Of a stretch of DNA of 64,000 bases, positions 27,758 to 36,187 are shown piece after piece. The stretch's first letter is position 1. The number at the start of each line of letters is the position of its first letter. Made by a program: the position numbers and the translations under genes. Source of the stretch: Bacteroidales bacterium (lineage in GTDB: Bacteria > Bacteroidota > Bacteroidia > Bacteroidales > F082); assembly GCA_024709145.1 (NCBI GenBank), contig JANJXG010000023.1:31065-95064 (forward strand), written 5' to 3'. The notes below the pieces were generated by a model. That model was not told the DNA's origin and searched no databases. It saw only the letters and a program-made list of their open reading frames with translations.

Positions 27758-28274
27758 ATGCTTTCCAACCAGTAACGCTTCCTTGTGCTACCGGAAGTTT
27801 GCTTTGGAAATAATGACACACGGCTGCTGCAACACCATCAGTTGCATCAAAATATTCAGGCTGGTCTTCAAACTTCAGCAAGGTTTTTAACATCGCTGCA
27901 ACTTGTTCTTTTGATGCACTGCCATTACCAGTCACCGATTGCTTAATCTTCTTGGGCGAATATTCAAACATGGGCAGGTCGCAATTGAGTGCTGCAGCAA
28001 TGGCCACGCCCTGTGCACGCCCGAGTTTCAACATCGATTGCACATTCTTACCAAAAAATGGTGCTTCAATGGCCAGCTCATCCGGGTGATAGGTCTGGAT
28101 CAATTCGGTGGTACGCTCAAAAATCTTTCGCAATTTCAGCGCCTGATTGGTGTATTTGTTCAGCTTCAAAACCCCCATTACAACCAAATCAATCTGCTGC
28201 CCCTTCTGCTTGATTACTCCATATCCCATAATGGTTGTACCCGGGTCAATACCCAAAATTATGCGCTCTCTCAT
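27726..28274 (-). CDS. ruvC: Crossover junction endodeoxyribonuclease RuvC
   Basis: 182 residues from the ATG at MRERIILGIDPGTTIMGYG; the open frame runs 61 codons further up without conservation. The catalytic acidic residues are in ILGIDPG (first Asp), LAIEAPFFGKN (Glu) and the C-terminal EYFDATDGVAAAVCH (Asp pair). RuvC resolves Holliday junctions together with RuvAB. Its start is 24 bases from the divergent membrane-protein gene, and its 3' end overlaps the phosphatase gene by 32 bases. Confidence 0.95.
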   Translation of the reverse strand: MRERIILGIDPGTTIMGYGVIKQKGQQIDLVVMGVLKLNKYTNQALKLRKIFERTTELIQTYHPDELAIEAPFFGKNVQSMLKLGRAQGVAIAAALNCDLPMFEYSPKKIKQSVTGNGSASKEQVAAMLKTLLKFEDQPEYFDATDGVAAAVCHYFQSKLPVAQGSVTGWKAFIAQNPGRVK

Positions 28275-28298
28275 CAAAATTTTTACGTTCTTAGCCTC

Positions 28299-29324
28299 AT
28301 GAAAACAAAGGTAACCAAATTCATCAACACGGCATTGAAGGTTTTGATCATGTTGCTGACTTTTGTTTTCGTTTACAAACAAATTTTTGTCAGGCACAGC
28401 AATGAACAATGGTTCGAAATGTGGCAACAATTGAGGCTCAATGAGGCTGGCTGGCATCTTTTATGGATCATATCTGTTTTGCTTGTTCTTAACATACTCA
28501 CAGAAAGTCTGAAATGGAAATTCCTGATTTCAAAACTCGAATCTGTTAATCTGAACCAGGCCGTTACGGCAGTGCTCAGCGGGATGTCGGTTAGCATGTT
28601 TCTGCCAAACAGGGTGGGCGATTATTTGGGCAGAGTTTTCGTTTTGCAACAAGCAAGCCATGTTAAAGGAATTCTCTCCACCATCATTGGCAGTCTGGCT
28701 CAGATTATTGCTACCATGATTGTTGGCCTTACAGGTCTTATGTTTTTTCTTCCAAAAGTGTTGACCATTGATGGTCAATATCAGCTTTGGCTGTATGCCG
28801 GGCTTTGGATTGCCTTCATTTTGTTTTCTTTCGTAATCCTTGCCCTTTATTTTCAGGTTGGTCTTCTGAAAATGATTGTATCAGCGCTCTTCACTAAAAA
28901 ACGATTTCAAATGATGGCTTATGCCGAAGTTTTTGCTCTTTACTCCAGAAAGGACCTAATTAAATTATTGTTGTTCAGTTTGTTGCGATATTTTATTTAC
29001 AGCACACAGTTTTATCTGATGTTGCGTGTATTTGGTATCCATACCAGTTATCCTGTGGCATTTATGCTCATCTCGGTCATTTATCTTTTAATGACTCTTA
29101 TCCCCACAATCACCATCACCGAACTTGGTATCAGGGGTTCTGTTACCGCTGGTGTATACAGCTTATATTTCGAACAGGCAGGACTTTGGTCGGCCGAAAA
29201 GGCTTTTCAGGTCATCGCAGCAAGCTCGGCTTTGTGGTTGCTTAACCTTGTTATTCCATCCATATTAGGTGCCCTGCTTTCGTTTAAACTCAAATTTTTC
29301 AGGAGGCACATCGATGATGTCTGA
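28299..29324 (+). CDS. Lysylphosphatidylglycerol synthase TM-region-like membrane protein (UPF0104)
   Basis: 341 residues from the ATG at MKTKVTKFINTALKV; the longer open frame upstream is antisense to ruvC. About eight transmembrane helices are seen. The family-type segments are ESLKWKFLISKL, SGMSVSMFLPNRVGDYLGRV and TITITELGIRGSVTAGVY. Such proteins (MprF N-terminal-like/UPF0104) are lipid flippase-like and accompany glycosyltransferases; no lysyl-transferase domain is present. It overlaps the glycosyltransferase gene by 11 bases, so the two probably work together on a glycolipid. Confidence 0.85.
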   Translation: MKTKVTKFINTALKVLIMLLTFVFVYKQIFVRHSNEQWFEMWQQLRLNEAGWHLLWIISVLLVLNILTESLKWKFLISKLESVNLNQAVTAVLSGMSVSMFLPNRVGDYLGRVFVLQQASHVKGILSTIIGSLAQIIATMIVGLTGLMFFLPKVLTIDGQYQLWLYAGLWIAFILFSFVILALYFQVGLLKMIVSALFTKKRFQMMAYAEVFALYSRKDLIKLLLFSLLRYFIYSTQFYLMLRVFGIHTSYPVAFMLISVIYLLMTLIPTITITELGIRGSVTAGVYSLYFEQAGLWSAEKAFQVIAASSALWLLNLVIPSILGALLSFKLKFFRRHIDDV

Positions 29325-30462
29325 TTGGCTTACCTGGCTGCTTCGGCTTTTTGAGATAATTGCACTGGCTTATGTGATAATCATTGGCTTGTACACCTAT
29401 GGATGGTTTATTTTGATGAAGAAAAATCAACCGGCAGGAAAGTCTTCAACACCAACCAGCATTTTGGTCGCACTCCGAAACGAAGAAGCTCATGTTGAAT
29501 CCCTTCTTTATCACCTGAGCCGGCAATCCGACCTCCCTGATCAATGCGAATTTATTTTTGTTGACGATCACAGTACCGATCGAACAAAGCCTTTACTGGA
29601 GGTTTTTGCCAAAAACTATCCGGCTAAAAACGTGAGAGTTATTGAATCGCAGGCCGAAGGAAAAAAAGCTGCGCTGGCAACCGGATTGTCTGTAGCAACC
29701 GGAAAACTCATTCTTGTAACGGATGCCGATTGCTTACCCGGGCCAAGATGGGTAGCCGGCATGGTAGCCGCTTACGAACAATCACAAGCACTGTTGCTTC
29801 TGGGACCTGTACATCTGCGGGCTGACAAAGGCCATTTTAGCCAGTTTCAGGCACTTGAATTCATGAGTTTGATGGGTTCCACAGGCGGTTCGGCTTCGGT
29901 CGGATTGCCATCAATGGCCAATGGAGCCAATCTGGCTTTCGACAGGGAAGCCATCGAAAAAACATCACCGCTGCGGAAAGATGAGACCTTTGCCTCGGGC
30001 GATGATATGTTTCTGCTCGATGCAGTGGTTCGTTATTATGGCAGCAAAGCAGTGGTTTTTGTTGCCGACAGGGATGTGATTGTTCCAAGTGAACCTGCCG
30101 TCAGTCTGCGTGAGTTTTTGATTCAAAGGTTGCGATGGGTTTCCAAAAGTAAAGGTTACAGCAGGCTTGCTGTTATTTTTCCGGCCATTGTTGTAATGCT
30201 TTTCAACACTGCTATAGTTGCCTTGCTGATTGCATCCTTATTTGAGATTAAACTTCTTATACCCGCTATTCTGTTTCTTTTACTCAAATTGTTTACCGAT
30301 TATCCGCTCCTTCGTTCTGTTGCCGCTTTCATGCAAAGCAGGCACCTGATGAAATGGTTCTTGCCTCTCACGCTGATTTATCCGTTCTATGTGACATTGG
30401 TAGCAATATCAGGATTAACAGCCAATGTGAGCTGGAAGGGGAGAAGCGTGCGAAAAAAATAA
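29314..30462 (+). CDS. Membrane glycosyltransferase, GT2-like
   Basis: 382 residues; the start is one of two adjacent ATGs inside the end of the previous gene. It has an N-terminal membrane helix, then a GT-A fold: TSILVALRNEEAHVESLL, FVDDHSTDRT, the DxD-like LVTDADCLPGP, and the acceptor/Q-x-x-R-W-type motif LIQRLRWVSK. Three C-terminal membrane helices follow. This is the processive/lipid-acceptor GT2 layout (like ceramide or diacylglycerol glucosyltransferases). The sugar and acceptor cannot be read. Its pairing with a flippase-like protein suggests glycolipid synthesis. Confidence 0.87.
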   Translation: MMSDWLTWLLRLFEIIALAYVIIIGLYTYGWFILMKKNQPAGKSSTPTSILVALRNEEAHVESLLYHLSRQSDLPDQCEFIFVDDHSTDRTKPLLEVFAKNYPAKNVRVIESQAEGKKAALATGLSVATGKLILVTDADCLPGPRWVAGMVAAYEQSQALLLLGPVHLRADKGHFSQFQALEFMSLMGSTGGSASVGLPSMANGANLAFDREAIEKTSPLRKDETFASGDDMFLLDAVVRYYGSKAVVFVADRDVIVPSEPAVSLREFLIQRLRWVSKSKGYSRLAVIFPAIVVMLFNTAIVALLIASLFEIKLLIPAILFLLLKLFTDYPLLRSVAAFMQSRHLMKWFLPLTLIYPFYVTLVAISGLTANVSWKGRSVRKK

Positions 30463-30558
30463 GACCTTTGATGGGCCTTTTATCTAGCGCCTTGTCAGCC
30501 AACTTAAAGAATTGAATACTTTTGTGCTTGATTGCAAACACAATGCATCAGCAGGTAA

Positions 30559-31578
30559 ATGCCTATGAGTGAACAGATCATCAACATTGAACACATCAGT
30601 CCCCTGGAACTTTTTGGTCCTGGCGACAAGCATCTCGAACACATCAAAACTATTTTCCCTAAACTTAAACTGATTGCCCGTGGCAGTTTGTTGAAAGTGA
30701 TTGGCGAAAGCGAAACCCTCGAGTTTTTTATCAATCGTTTCGAGCTTGTAATGCTTCATCTCGAACGTTTTGGACATATCAACGAAAAAATTATCGACCA
30801 GCTGATGATAGGTGAGGGCGATGAAAACAATACCAATGTACTCACTGATAAAGAGATATTGGTTCATGGAAAAGGAGGTCTGCAAATCAAAGCCATCACT
30901 GCCAACCAAAAAAAGATGGTTTCAGGCATAGCCGACAACGATATGGTGTTTGCTATCGGACCAGCAGGAACTGGCAAAACATATACGGCTGTGGCACTGG
31001 CAGTTCGGGCATTGAAAAACAAAGAAATCCGGAGGATTATTCTCACACGTCCTGCCGTTGAGGCCGGTGAAAACCTGGGCTTTCTGCCCGGAGACATGAA
31101 AGAAAAGCTCGACCCATACATGCAGCCCTTGTACGATGCTTTGAGGGATATGCTTCCTCCTCAAAAACTACAGGGTTATCTCGAAGACAGCACCATCGAA
31201 ATCGCACCCCTTGCATTTATGCGTGGCCGCACACTCGATCATGCTTTTGTTATCCTCGATGAAGCTCAAAATGCCACCAGAAGCCAGCTGAAAATGTTTC
31301 TGACGCGCATGGGTAAATCTTCCAAATTTATCATTACCGGTGACATCACTCAAATCGACCTGCCCAATAAACAGCCTTCTGGCCTCCTTCAGGCGTTGGA
31401 AATCCTTCAGGATGTGAGTGGAATCGATTTTATACTGCTTGATGAAAAAGATGTTGTCCGTCATAAGCTTGTAACGCGCATCATCAAAGCCTATGCACGT
31501 GTTGAAGGTGCAAAGGACTGGAAACCTGTACCTAAAATAAACCTGACTGAAAACGAAACCACAAACGATAACCTATGA
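30559..31578 (+). CDS. PhoH-like ATPase
   Basis: 339 residues. The P-loop is [11 protein letters not shown] at about residue 135, with [16 protein letters not shown] next and Walker B in FVILDEAQN. These are diagnostic of PhoH/YbeZ-type NTPases, linked to ribosome maturation and RNA metabolism and often partners of YbeY. The N-terminal 120 residues resemble a KH-like domain. A second ATG two codons in is equally possible. The gene overlaps purC by 4 bases (ATGA), a conserved Bacteroidota pair. Confidence 0.93.
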   Translation: MPMSEQIINIEHISPLELFGPGDKHLEHIKTIFPKLKLIARGSLLKVIGESETLEFFINRFELVMLHLERFGHINEKIIDQLMIGEGDENNTNVLTDKEILVHGKGGLQIKAITANQKKMVSGIADNDMVFAIGPAGTGKTYTAVALAVRALKNKEIRRIILTRPAVEAGENLGFLPGDMKEKLDPYMQPLYDALRDMLPPQKLQGYLEDSTIEIAPLAFMRGRTLDHAFVILDEAQNATRSQLKMFLTRMGKSSKFIITGDITQIDLPNKQPSGLLQALEILQDVSGIDFILLDEKDVVRHKLVTRIIKAYARVEGAKDWKPVPKINLTENETTNDNL

Positions 31579-32534
31579 AAACTGCAGCCCTGACCGAAAC
31601 AAATTTTCATTTTCCAAACCAAGCCTCTTTTTACCGGGGTAAAGTGAGGGACGTTTACAACATCGGTCATCAATTGCTGGTGATGGTGGCATCCGACAGA
31701 ATTTCGGCTTTTGATGTGGTGCTGCCGCGTGGAATTCCTTATAAAGGTCAGGTACTTAATCAGATAGCATCCTACTTCCTGGATGCAACAGCTGATATCG
31801 TGCCCAACTGGAAAATCGCTAGCCCCGATCCTGTTGTTACCATCGGCCGCCTCTGCCAACCTTATCCTGTTGAAATGGTGATCAGGGCTTATCTGACCGG
31901 AAGCGCCTGGAGATCCTATAAAAAAGGTGAGCGCGTTATTTGTGGCGTTCCTGTACCCGATGGCATGCGCGAGCATCAGCGCTTTCCTCATCCGATCATT
32001 ACGCCAAGCACCAAAGCTGCTGAAGGTCATGATGAAGATATTTCAAAAGAAGAAATTATTCGCAGAGGTCTGATCCCGGCCGAAGATTATGCCTTGATCG
32101 AAAAATATACCTTTGCACTTTTCGAGAGAGGAACGCAAATGGCAGCTAGTCAAGGACTTATTCTTGTTGACACCAAATATGAATTCGGAAAAATCAACAA
32201 TGAAATTCTGTTGATCGATGAAATCCATACACCCGATTCTTCCCGCTATTTTATTGCTGACTCCTACGATCATTGCTTTGAAAATGGGTTACCCCAAAAT
32301 CAGCTCTCGAAAGAATTTGTTCGCGAATGGCTGATGAAAAACGGCTTTCAGGGGCAAAACGGACAATCAGTTCCTGAAATGACAGACGAATGGATCGAAA
32401 CAGTTTCGGAAAGATATATCGACCTTTTTCAAAAAATGACTGGTCTGGCTTTCATCAAACATGATCAAAATTCAGCTGAGAAAAGAATCGAAAAAAACAT
32501 TCTTCAGTTTCTTCACGACAACCAAATAAGCTGA
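31575..32534 (+). CDS. purC: Phosphoribosylaminoimidazole-succinocarboxamide synthase
   Basis: 319 residues. SAICAR synthase motifs are [13 protein letters not shown] (ATP site), [33 protein letters not shown] and [13 protein letters not shown]. It joins aspartate to CAIR using ATP in purine synthesis. It is coupled to phoH by a 4-base overlap. No terminator-like hairpin was found directly after the stop. Confidence 0.96.
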   Translation: MKTAALTETNFHFPNQASFYRGKVRDVYNIGHQLLVMVASDRISAFDVVLPRGIPYKGQVLNQIASYFLDATADIVPNWKIASPDPVVTIGRLCQPYPVEMVIRAYLTGSAWRSYKKGERVICGVPVPDGMREHQRFPHPIITPSTKAAEGHDEDISKEEIIRRGLIPAEDYALIEKYTFALFERGTQMAASQGLILVDTKYEFGKINNEILLIDEIHTPDSSRYFIADSYDHCFENGLPQNQLSKEFVREWLMKNGFQGQNGQSVPEMTDEWIETVSERYIDLFQKMTGLAFIKHDQNSAEKRIEKNILQFLHDNQIS

Positions 32535-32937
32535 AATTCCGGTTTATACCTTCTGTAGATCCCAGCTTACCCGTCTGGTGCCTGCCTAAAAAGTCTTGGG
32601 CTTGAGCTTTAAAGTTTGAGGACGAGGCATGGATGGAATGAAAGTCAAAACGAAGCCATCGGACTTTAAAGACAAGCACAATGTGGCTTGAATAACACAT
32701 TGAGGTTTTCATTTCTGTTGAAATTCAGTCAACAATCCTGTTGTTTTCTTGCCCTAATCTGTTCACCTGCGTACAAATCTGTGCTGTTTTTGTACAAAAA
32801 AAATTTGTTCATAAAATGTTTGTAATGCTGCTAAATAAATATATATATCTGTAATTCAGTTATATACAAAGTTTGGCACGCATTTCGATATTTAGATGGA
32901 AAAAGATACAAAGTACAAAACATAAAAAAATACAGCA
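32535..32937. promoter_or_regulatory. 400-bp gene-free leader region of the small repeat-protein gene
   Basis: No convincing gene is present. The right half (32780-32930) is very AT-rich (TTTTTGTACAAAAAAAATTTG, TATATATAT) and looks like a promoter and leader for the small secreted protein. A clean TTTG-N19-TAnnTTTG pair was not found. A short dyad GTACAAAAA/TTTTTGTAC-like sequence lies near 32785-32800. No further structure can be supported. Confidence 0.35.
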
Positions 32938-33333
32938 ATGAAAACTTCAAACTTACTCAGCGCCCTTTTCTTCAGTCTGTTTGTTTCGACAAGCCTGTTC
33001 GCCGAAGAATTCAAAATGAAAGAAGAAGCCTACATCCCGGATATCCCATTCGACACCCATGAAATTTATCTGGAAAACCAGGCCTCTGATTCAAGTATCA
33101 TCCTTCCAAAAATGCAGGAAGAAGCCTATATCGACGATATCCCATTCAACACCAGGCTCATAGCTGCACAACACTGCTGCGAAAAAGCCATGCTCCAAAG
33201 CTTTGAAATGGAAGAAGAAGCTTATATCAACGACATTCCTTTCGATACCAAAACCATTGCCTGGCAGGTGTTGGGTCAGAAAAACAACTTGCCTGTGCTT
33301 AAATCAACGTTTGTGGTTAGAGCTGCTTTTTAG
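32938..33333 (+). CDS. Small secreted protein with three EEAYIxDIPFxT repeats
   Basis: 131 residues. The signal peptide is KTSNLLSALFFSLFVSTSLFA. The 14-residue motif M-x-E-E-A-Y-I-x-D-I-P-F-[DN]-T begins at residues 27, 59 and 91, giving a strict 32-residue period with dissimilar linkers. Linker 2 has a Cys pair (HCCEKAM). Acidic, aromatic and proline content suggests an extended or amyloid-like binding element rather than an enzyme. I recall similar E-x-Y-I-x-D-I-P-F-N-T strings in short exported proteins of other Bacteroidota, but no function. It is monocistronic, with an AT-rich leader and its own terminator. Confidence 0.8.
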   Translation: MKTSNLLSALFFSLFVSTSLFAEEFKMKEEAYIPDIPFDTHEIYLENQASDSSIILPKMQEEAYIDDIPFNTRLIAAQHCCEKAMLQSFEMEEEAYINDIPFDTKTIAWQVLGQKNNLPVLKSTFVVRAAF

Positions 33334-33362
33334 TACCTGATTTCTTCAACATATATTTCCCG

Positions 33363-33388
33363 AACCGGCCGCAAGCCGGTTTTTTTTT
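33363..33388 (+). terminator. Rho-independent terminator of the repeat-protein gene
   Basis: A 7-bp GC-rich stem AACCGGC/GCCGGTT with a 5-base loop and a T8-9 run, 30 bases after the stop codon. Confidence 0.88.
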
Positions 33389-33422
33389 GCCCGCTTCAGC
33401 CTCGTAATAAGGTTCGGACTGT

Positions 33423-33453
33423 TTTGGTAATCCGGTGTTTTCTGCTAATTTTG
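33423..33453 (+). promoter_or_regulatory. Bacteroidota-type promoter of the cupin gene
   Basis: TTTG (33423-33426), 19 bases, then TAATTTTG (33446-33453) is an exact consensus match. It predicts a start near 33458, leaving a leader of only about 6 bases before the ATG at 33464. Confidence 0.75.
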
Positions 33454-33463
33454 AACAAAAAAA

Positions 33464-33832
33464 ATGCACCTGATACATCTGAATGATTGTGAACCATTTC
33501 TTGCAGGCGACAACACCTTGTTGCGCGAAATTCTTCATCCAGACAAAGCACCTCTCAAGTTACGCTACAGCCTGGCGCATGCGGTTGTTAAACCCGGACT
33601 GACTTCATTTTTACACAGCCTTAAGACTTCGGAAGTTTACTATATACTTCAGGGAGATGGTCTTATGCAAATTAATAATGAAAGTAAGGCAGTTGGGCCA
33701 GGTCACACAATTTACATTCCGCCTCATGCATTGCAATGCATTACCAACACCGGTAACGAAGACCTCATTTTCCTTTGCATCGTCGATCCTGCATGGCGTG
33801 CCGAAGATGAAGAAATACTTGAGAAAGAATGA
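33464..33832 (+). CDS. Cupin-domain protein
   Basis: 122 residues forming a single cupin barrel. Motif 1 is SFLHSLKTSEVYYILQGDGLM (H-x-x-x-x-E-x-x-Y-x-x-x-G) and motif 2 is GHTIYIPPHALQCITN (G-x-x-x-x-P-x-x-x-x-H-x-x-x-N). A metal could be held by the His and Glu residues of these motifs. Single-domain cupins include isomerases, dioxygenases and sensors, and the substrate is not evident. A near-leaderless message is predicted from the promoter position. Confidence 0.85.
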   Translation: MHLIHLNDCEPFLAGDNTLLREILHPDKAPLKLRYSLAHAVVKPGLTSFLHSLKTSEVYYILQGDGLMQINNESKAVGPGHTIYIPPHALQCITNTGNEDLIFLCIVDPAWRAEDEEILEKE

Positions 33833-33863
33833 TTTTTGAAAACTGAGCTGCTTAAAATCGCTG

Positions 33864-34736
33864 CTAAGTTTCCAAAGCCTTGAGTAGGGTTTTTAACTCT
33901 TCAGCTTTGTCGTTTTGCGAAAGTTGTGCATAACTATCGATCAGCCCCTGGATCATTCTGCTTATAATACTTCGGTTTGAGCAGGGAGCATAATAGCTTT
34001 CCTGATGTTCAAGTTTCATTTGCCTGATATACATCGAGATTTCGTTGCGCGTAAAAACAGCCCCTTTGTTAAAGGGATTCAGGTAAAAGGCCACATGATC
34101 TTCAGCACTAAACTGCTCTTTGCCCTCCAAGTCCTGATCAACAAAAGCAAGCACAAAATGACGTGGCAAATCCACGCCGTAAATCGGAATTTTAAGACTT
34201 TGAGCTATCAACAGATACAGCATTCCCAAAGACAAAGGATTTCCTTTACGAGATTCAAGCAAAGGCTTCAGATAAAAATTTTCAGGCGACTGGTAATTGC
34301 TTGTGTTGGGACCAAATTTATTGATGTCATAAATCACATGGTTGATCACCTTTACCTTTTCGAGCGGCGTAAGGCGTGGATTCAATTCCAGCCACACTTC
34401 CTGCACGATACGGCCTACCGCGTTCGTGATGGCATGCACATCCAGGTCGGGATATTGAAATTTTGTCACAATCAGAAAGCCACGAAGCAAATCGTCATAG
34501 CCAAATTTGGCCCATTCAATGAGTTCGCCAACCAGTCGCTGTTGCTGCAAGTCATGGATCAAATCCATTAACCGCTGCTGAACTACCGCATCAAAGCTAC
34601 TCTCCCAAGCACTTTCAAGCTCCGGAATAGCCTCATTTCCATAGGAATATATCCGCTTACGTACCTGATCGTACAAACGGTCGTCCGGCTCGTCCACCAG
34701 GCTGATCAATGCTTTTAATTCCTTGTCGTCTTTCAT
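33864..34736 (-). CDS. SirB1-type transglutaminase-like protein
   Basis: 290 residues from the ATG at MKDDKELKALI; a longer frame of 10 codons is unlikely. The N-terminal 100 residues are helical, then the transglutaminase-like core found in SirB1 proteins follows: HVIYDINKFGPNTSNYQSPEN, RKGNPLSLGMLYLLIAQSL and LPRHFVLAF. The usual catalytic Cys at the start of the core is replaced (R-K-G-N-P-L-S-L-G), as is common in this family, so it may not be an active enzyme. The cellular role is unknown. Confidence 0.82.
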   Translation of the reverse strand: MKDDKELKALISLVDEPDDRLYDQVRKRIYSYGNEAIPELESAWESSFDAVVQQRLMDLIHDLQQQRLVGELIEWAKFGYDDLLRGFLIVTKFQYPDLDVHAITNAVGRIVQEVWLELNPRLTPLEKVKVINHVIYDINKFGPNTSNYQSPENFYLKPLLESRKGNPLSLGMLYLLIAQSLKIPIYGVDLPRHFVLAFVDQDLEGKEQFSAEDHVAFYLNPFNKGAVFTRNEISMYIRQMKLEHQESYYAPCSNRSIISRMIQGLIDSYAQLSQNDKAEELKTLLKALET

Positions 34737-34919
34737 CAGGATTGACAATTTTCCTTTTATTACCAATCAAAAATCCTGCCTGAATACAACTGTATTGACA
34801 AGCTGAAAATTTGACATCCAAACTTGTTAACAAAGATAATAGCTCGTGGTTTGGTTGTGTCTGCTGAAAAAGAATTGAGTTTAATTATTTTTCATCTTTG
34901 GGTCATGTATCTTTGCCTC

Positions 34920-35396
34920 ATGAATGCTTACACTTACGCATACCCCAGACCGGCACTTACAACCGATTGTGTTGTTCTGACAACTCATTCAAAATCACCC
35001 AAAGTGTTGCTGATCAGAAGAAAACATCCCCCTTTCGAAGGGTTTTGGGCTTTTCCCGGTGGTTTTGTAAATATGGATGAAGACCTCGAAAGTGCTGCTG
35101 CCAGAGAGCTTAAAGAAGAAACTGCTATAAGCGGTATCCAATTGAAACAATTTAAAACATACGGTAATCCACTGCGCGATCCAAGACACCGAACCGTAAC
35201 AGTTGTCTTTGCGGCTTTTGTTGAAAAAGAAATTGACACGATACCTGCTGATGATGCAGCCGAAGCAAATTGGTTTGCTTTGGACTCTTTGCCTCCGCTG
35301 GCTTTTGATCACCAGGCCATCCTTTCGGATTTGCTTTTGTCTTTACACTTACAAACCAAGGAGGTCAGTCAACCTATGGCCATAACAAGACAATAA
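34920..35396 (+). CDS. Nudix hydrolase
   Basis: 158 residues from the ATG at MNAYTYAYPRPALT; ATGs 5 and 32 codons upstream are possible. The Nudix box is complete: G-G-F-V-N-M-D-E-D-L-E-S-A-A-A-R-E-L-K-E-E-T, with the R-E-x-x-E-E catalytic core. It hydrolyses a nucleoside diphosphate linked to another group (for example ADP-ribose); no HTH of the NrtR type is present. A TATCTTTG box at 34908-34915 ends 5 bases before the ATG, which would give a leaderless message. Confidence 0.9.
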   Translation: MNAYTYAYPRPALTTDCVVLTTHSKSPKVLLIRRKHPPFEGFWAFPGGFVNMDEDLESAAARELKEETAISGIQLKQFKTYGNPLRDPRHRTVTVVFAAFVEKEIDTIPADDAAEANWFALDSLPPLAFDHQAILSDLLLSLHLQTKEVSQPMAITRQ

Positions 35397-35473
35397 GCTG
35401 TTTTCGGTGATAAGCTTCAAAGATGATGGCCGGGTAAATAACAAAAATTTATCAGATTATAAATCAATAGAAT

Positions 35474-36178
35474 ATGTGCGGGCGCTTTCAATTGTCGGTC
35501 AAAGGAAAACACATTCTCGAACGGTTCAATGTTGAAGTTCACGATGAAGTGCATCGACCGGAACAAATTCCCGGTTTAAATTTCAAGGGATTTAACTGCG
35601 CACCCATGCAATGGTTGCCGGTGATTCTCAATCAACAGGCAGTAAAACTGAGTTATTTACGCTGGGGACTGATACCGCCCTGGGCCAAAGATGAAAAAAC
35701 GGCAGCCAAAATGATCAATGCAAGGTCGGAAACAATACTTGAAAAAAATACATTTAAACTGGCTTTCAGGCAGCGCCGGTGTTTAATTCCAGCCAATGGT
35801 TTTTATGAATGGTCAGCAGGCGGATCCAAACAGCCATACCGTTTCTTTATGAAAGATGAATCGCTGTTTGCAATGGCAGGAATATGGGAAAAATGGACGA
35901 AAACAGACGGTAGCAGCATCAGTACGTTTTCAATTCTTACAACCCAAAATAATGCCTTGCTTGATGGTATTCACAACAGGATGCCGGTAATTCTGAAAAG
36001 GGAAGAGGAGTCTGTTTGGCTTTCAAGCAACGATGAAGTTGAATTACTTAGCTTATTGAAGCCCTATCCCGCCGGCGAAATGCAGAGTTATGCGATTTCT
36101 TCGCTTGTCAACAGTGTTGCCAATGATCATGAATCTGTCATCAAGCCGTTTGAAAAACCTCTGGAGCTTTTTAACTGA
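35474..36178 (+). CDS. SRAP (YedK/HMCES) abasic-site DNA-protein crosslink protein
   Basis: 234 residues beginning MCGRF, so Cys2 becomes the N-terminal catalytic nucleophile that forms the thiazolidine link to abasic sites in ssDNA. Other conserved parts are LRWGLIPPWAKDEK, NARSETI, RCLIPANGFYEW (with the catalytic Glu) and the C-terminal HNRMPVIL. It protects abasic sites in single-stranded DNA, for instance at stalled forks. It stands alone with no SOS gene beside it. Confidence 0.94.
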   Translation: MCGRFQLSVKGKHILERFNVEVHDEVHRPEQIPGLNFKGFNCAPMQWLPVILNQQAVKLSYLRWGLIPPWAKDEKTAAKMINARSETILEKNTFKLAFRQRRCLIPANGFYEWSAGGSKQPYRFFMKDESLFAMAGIWEKWTKTDGSSISTFSILTTQNNALLDGIHNRMPVILKREEESVWLSSNDEVELLSLLKPYPAGEMQSYAISSLVNSVANDHESVIKPFEKPLELFN

Positions 36179-36187
36179 GTAAATGGC

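Noticed and set aside
27930..28020. Small open frames inside ruvC
   Set aside because: Shadows of the ruvC frame with no signals.
27939..28298. Long N-terminal extension of the membrane protein gene
   Set aside because: It is antisense to ruvC and has no conservation; the ATG at 28299 opens a proper membrane helix.
30492..30524. Possible phoH promoter TTG-N22-TACTTTTG
   Set aside because: The spacing of 22 is too long for the consensus; not annotated.
32785..32800. GTACAAAAA/TTTTTGTAC-like dyad as a riboswitch or operator
   Set aside because: Short and AT-rich, with no supporting context; listed only as part of the leader region.
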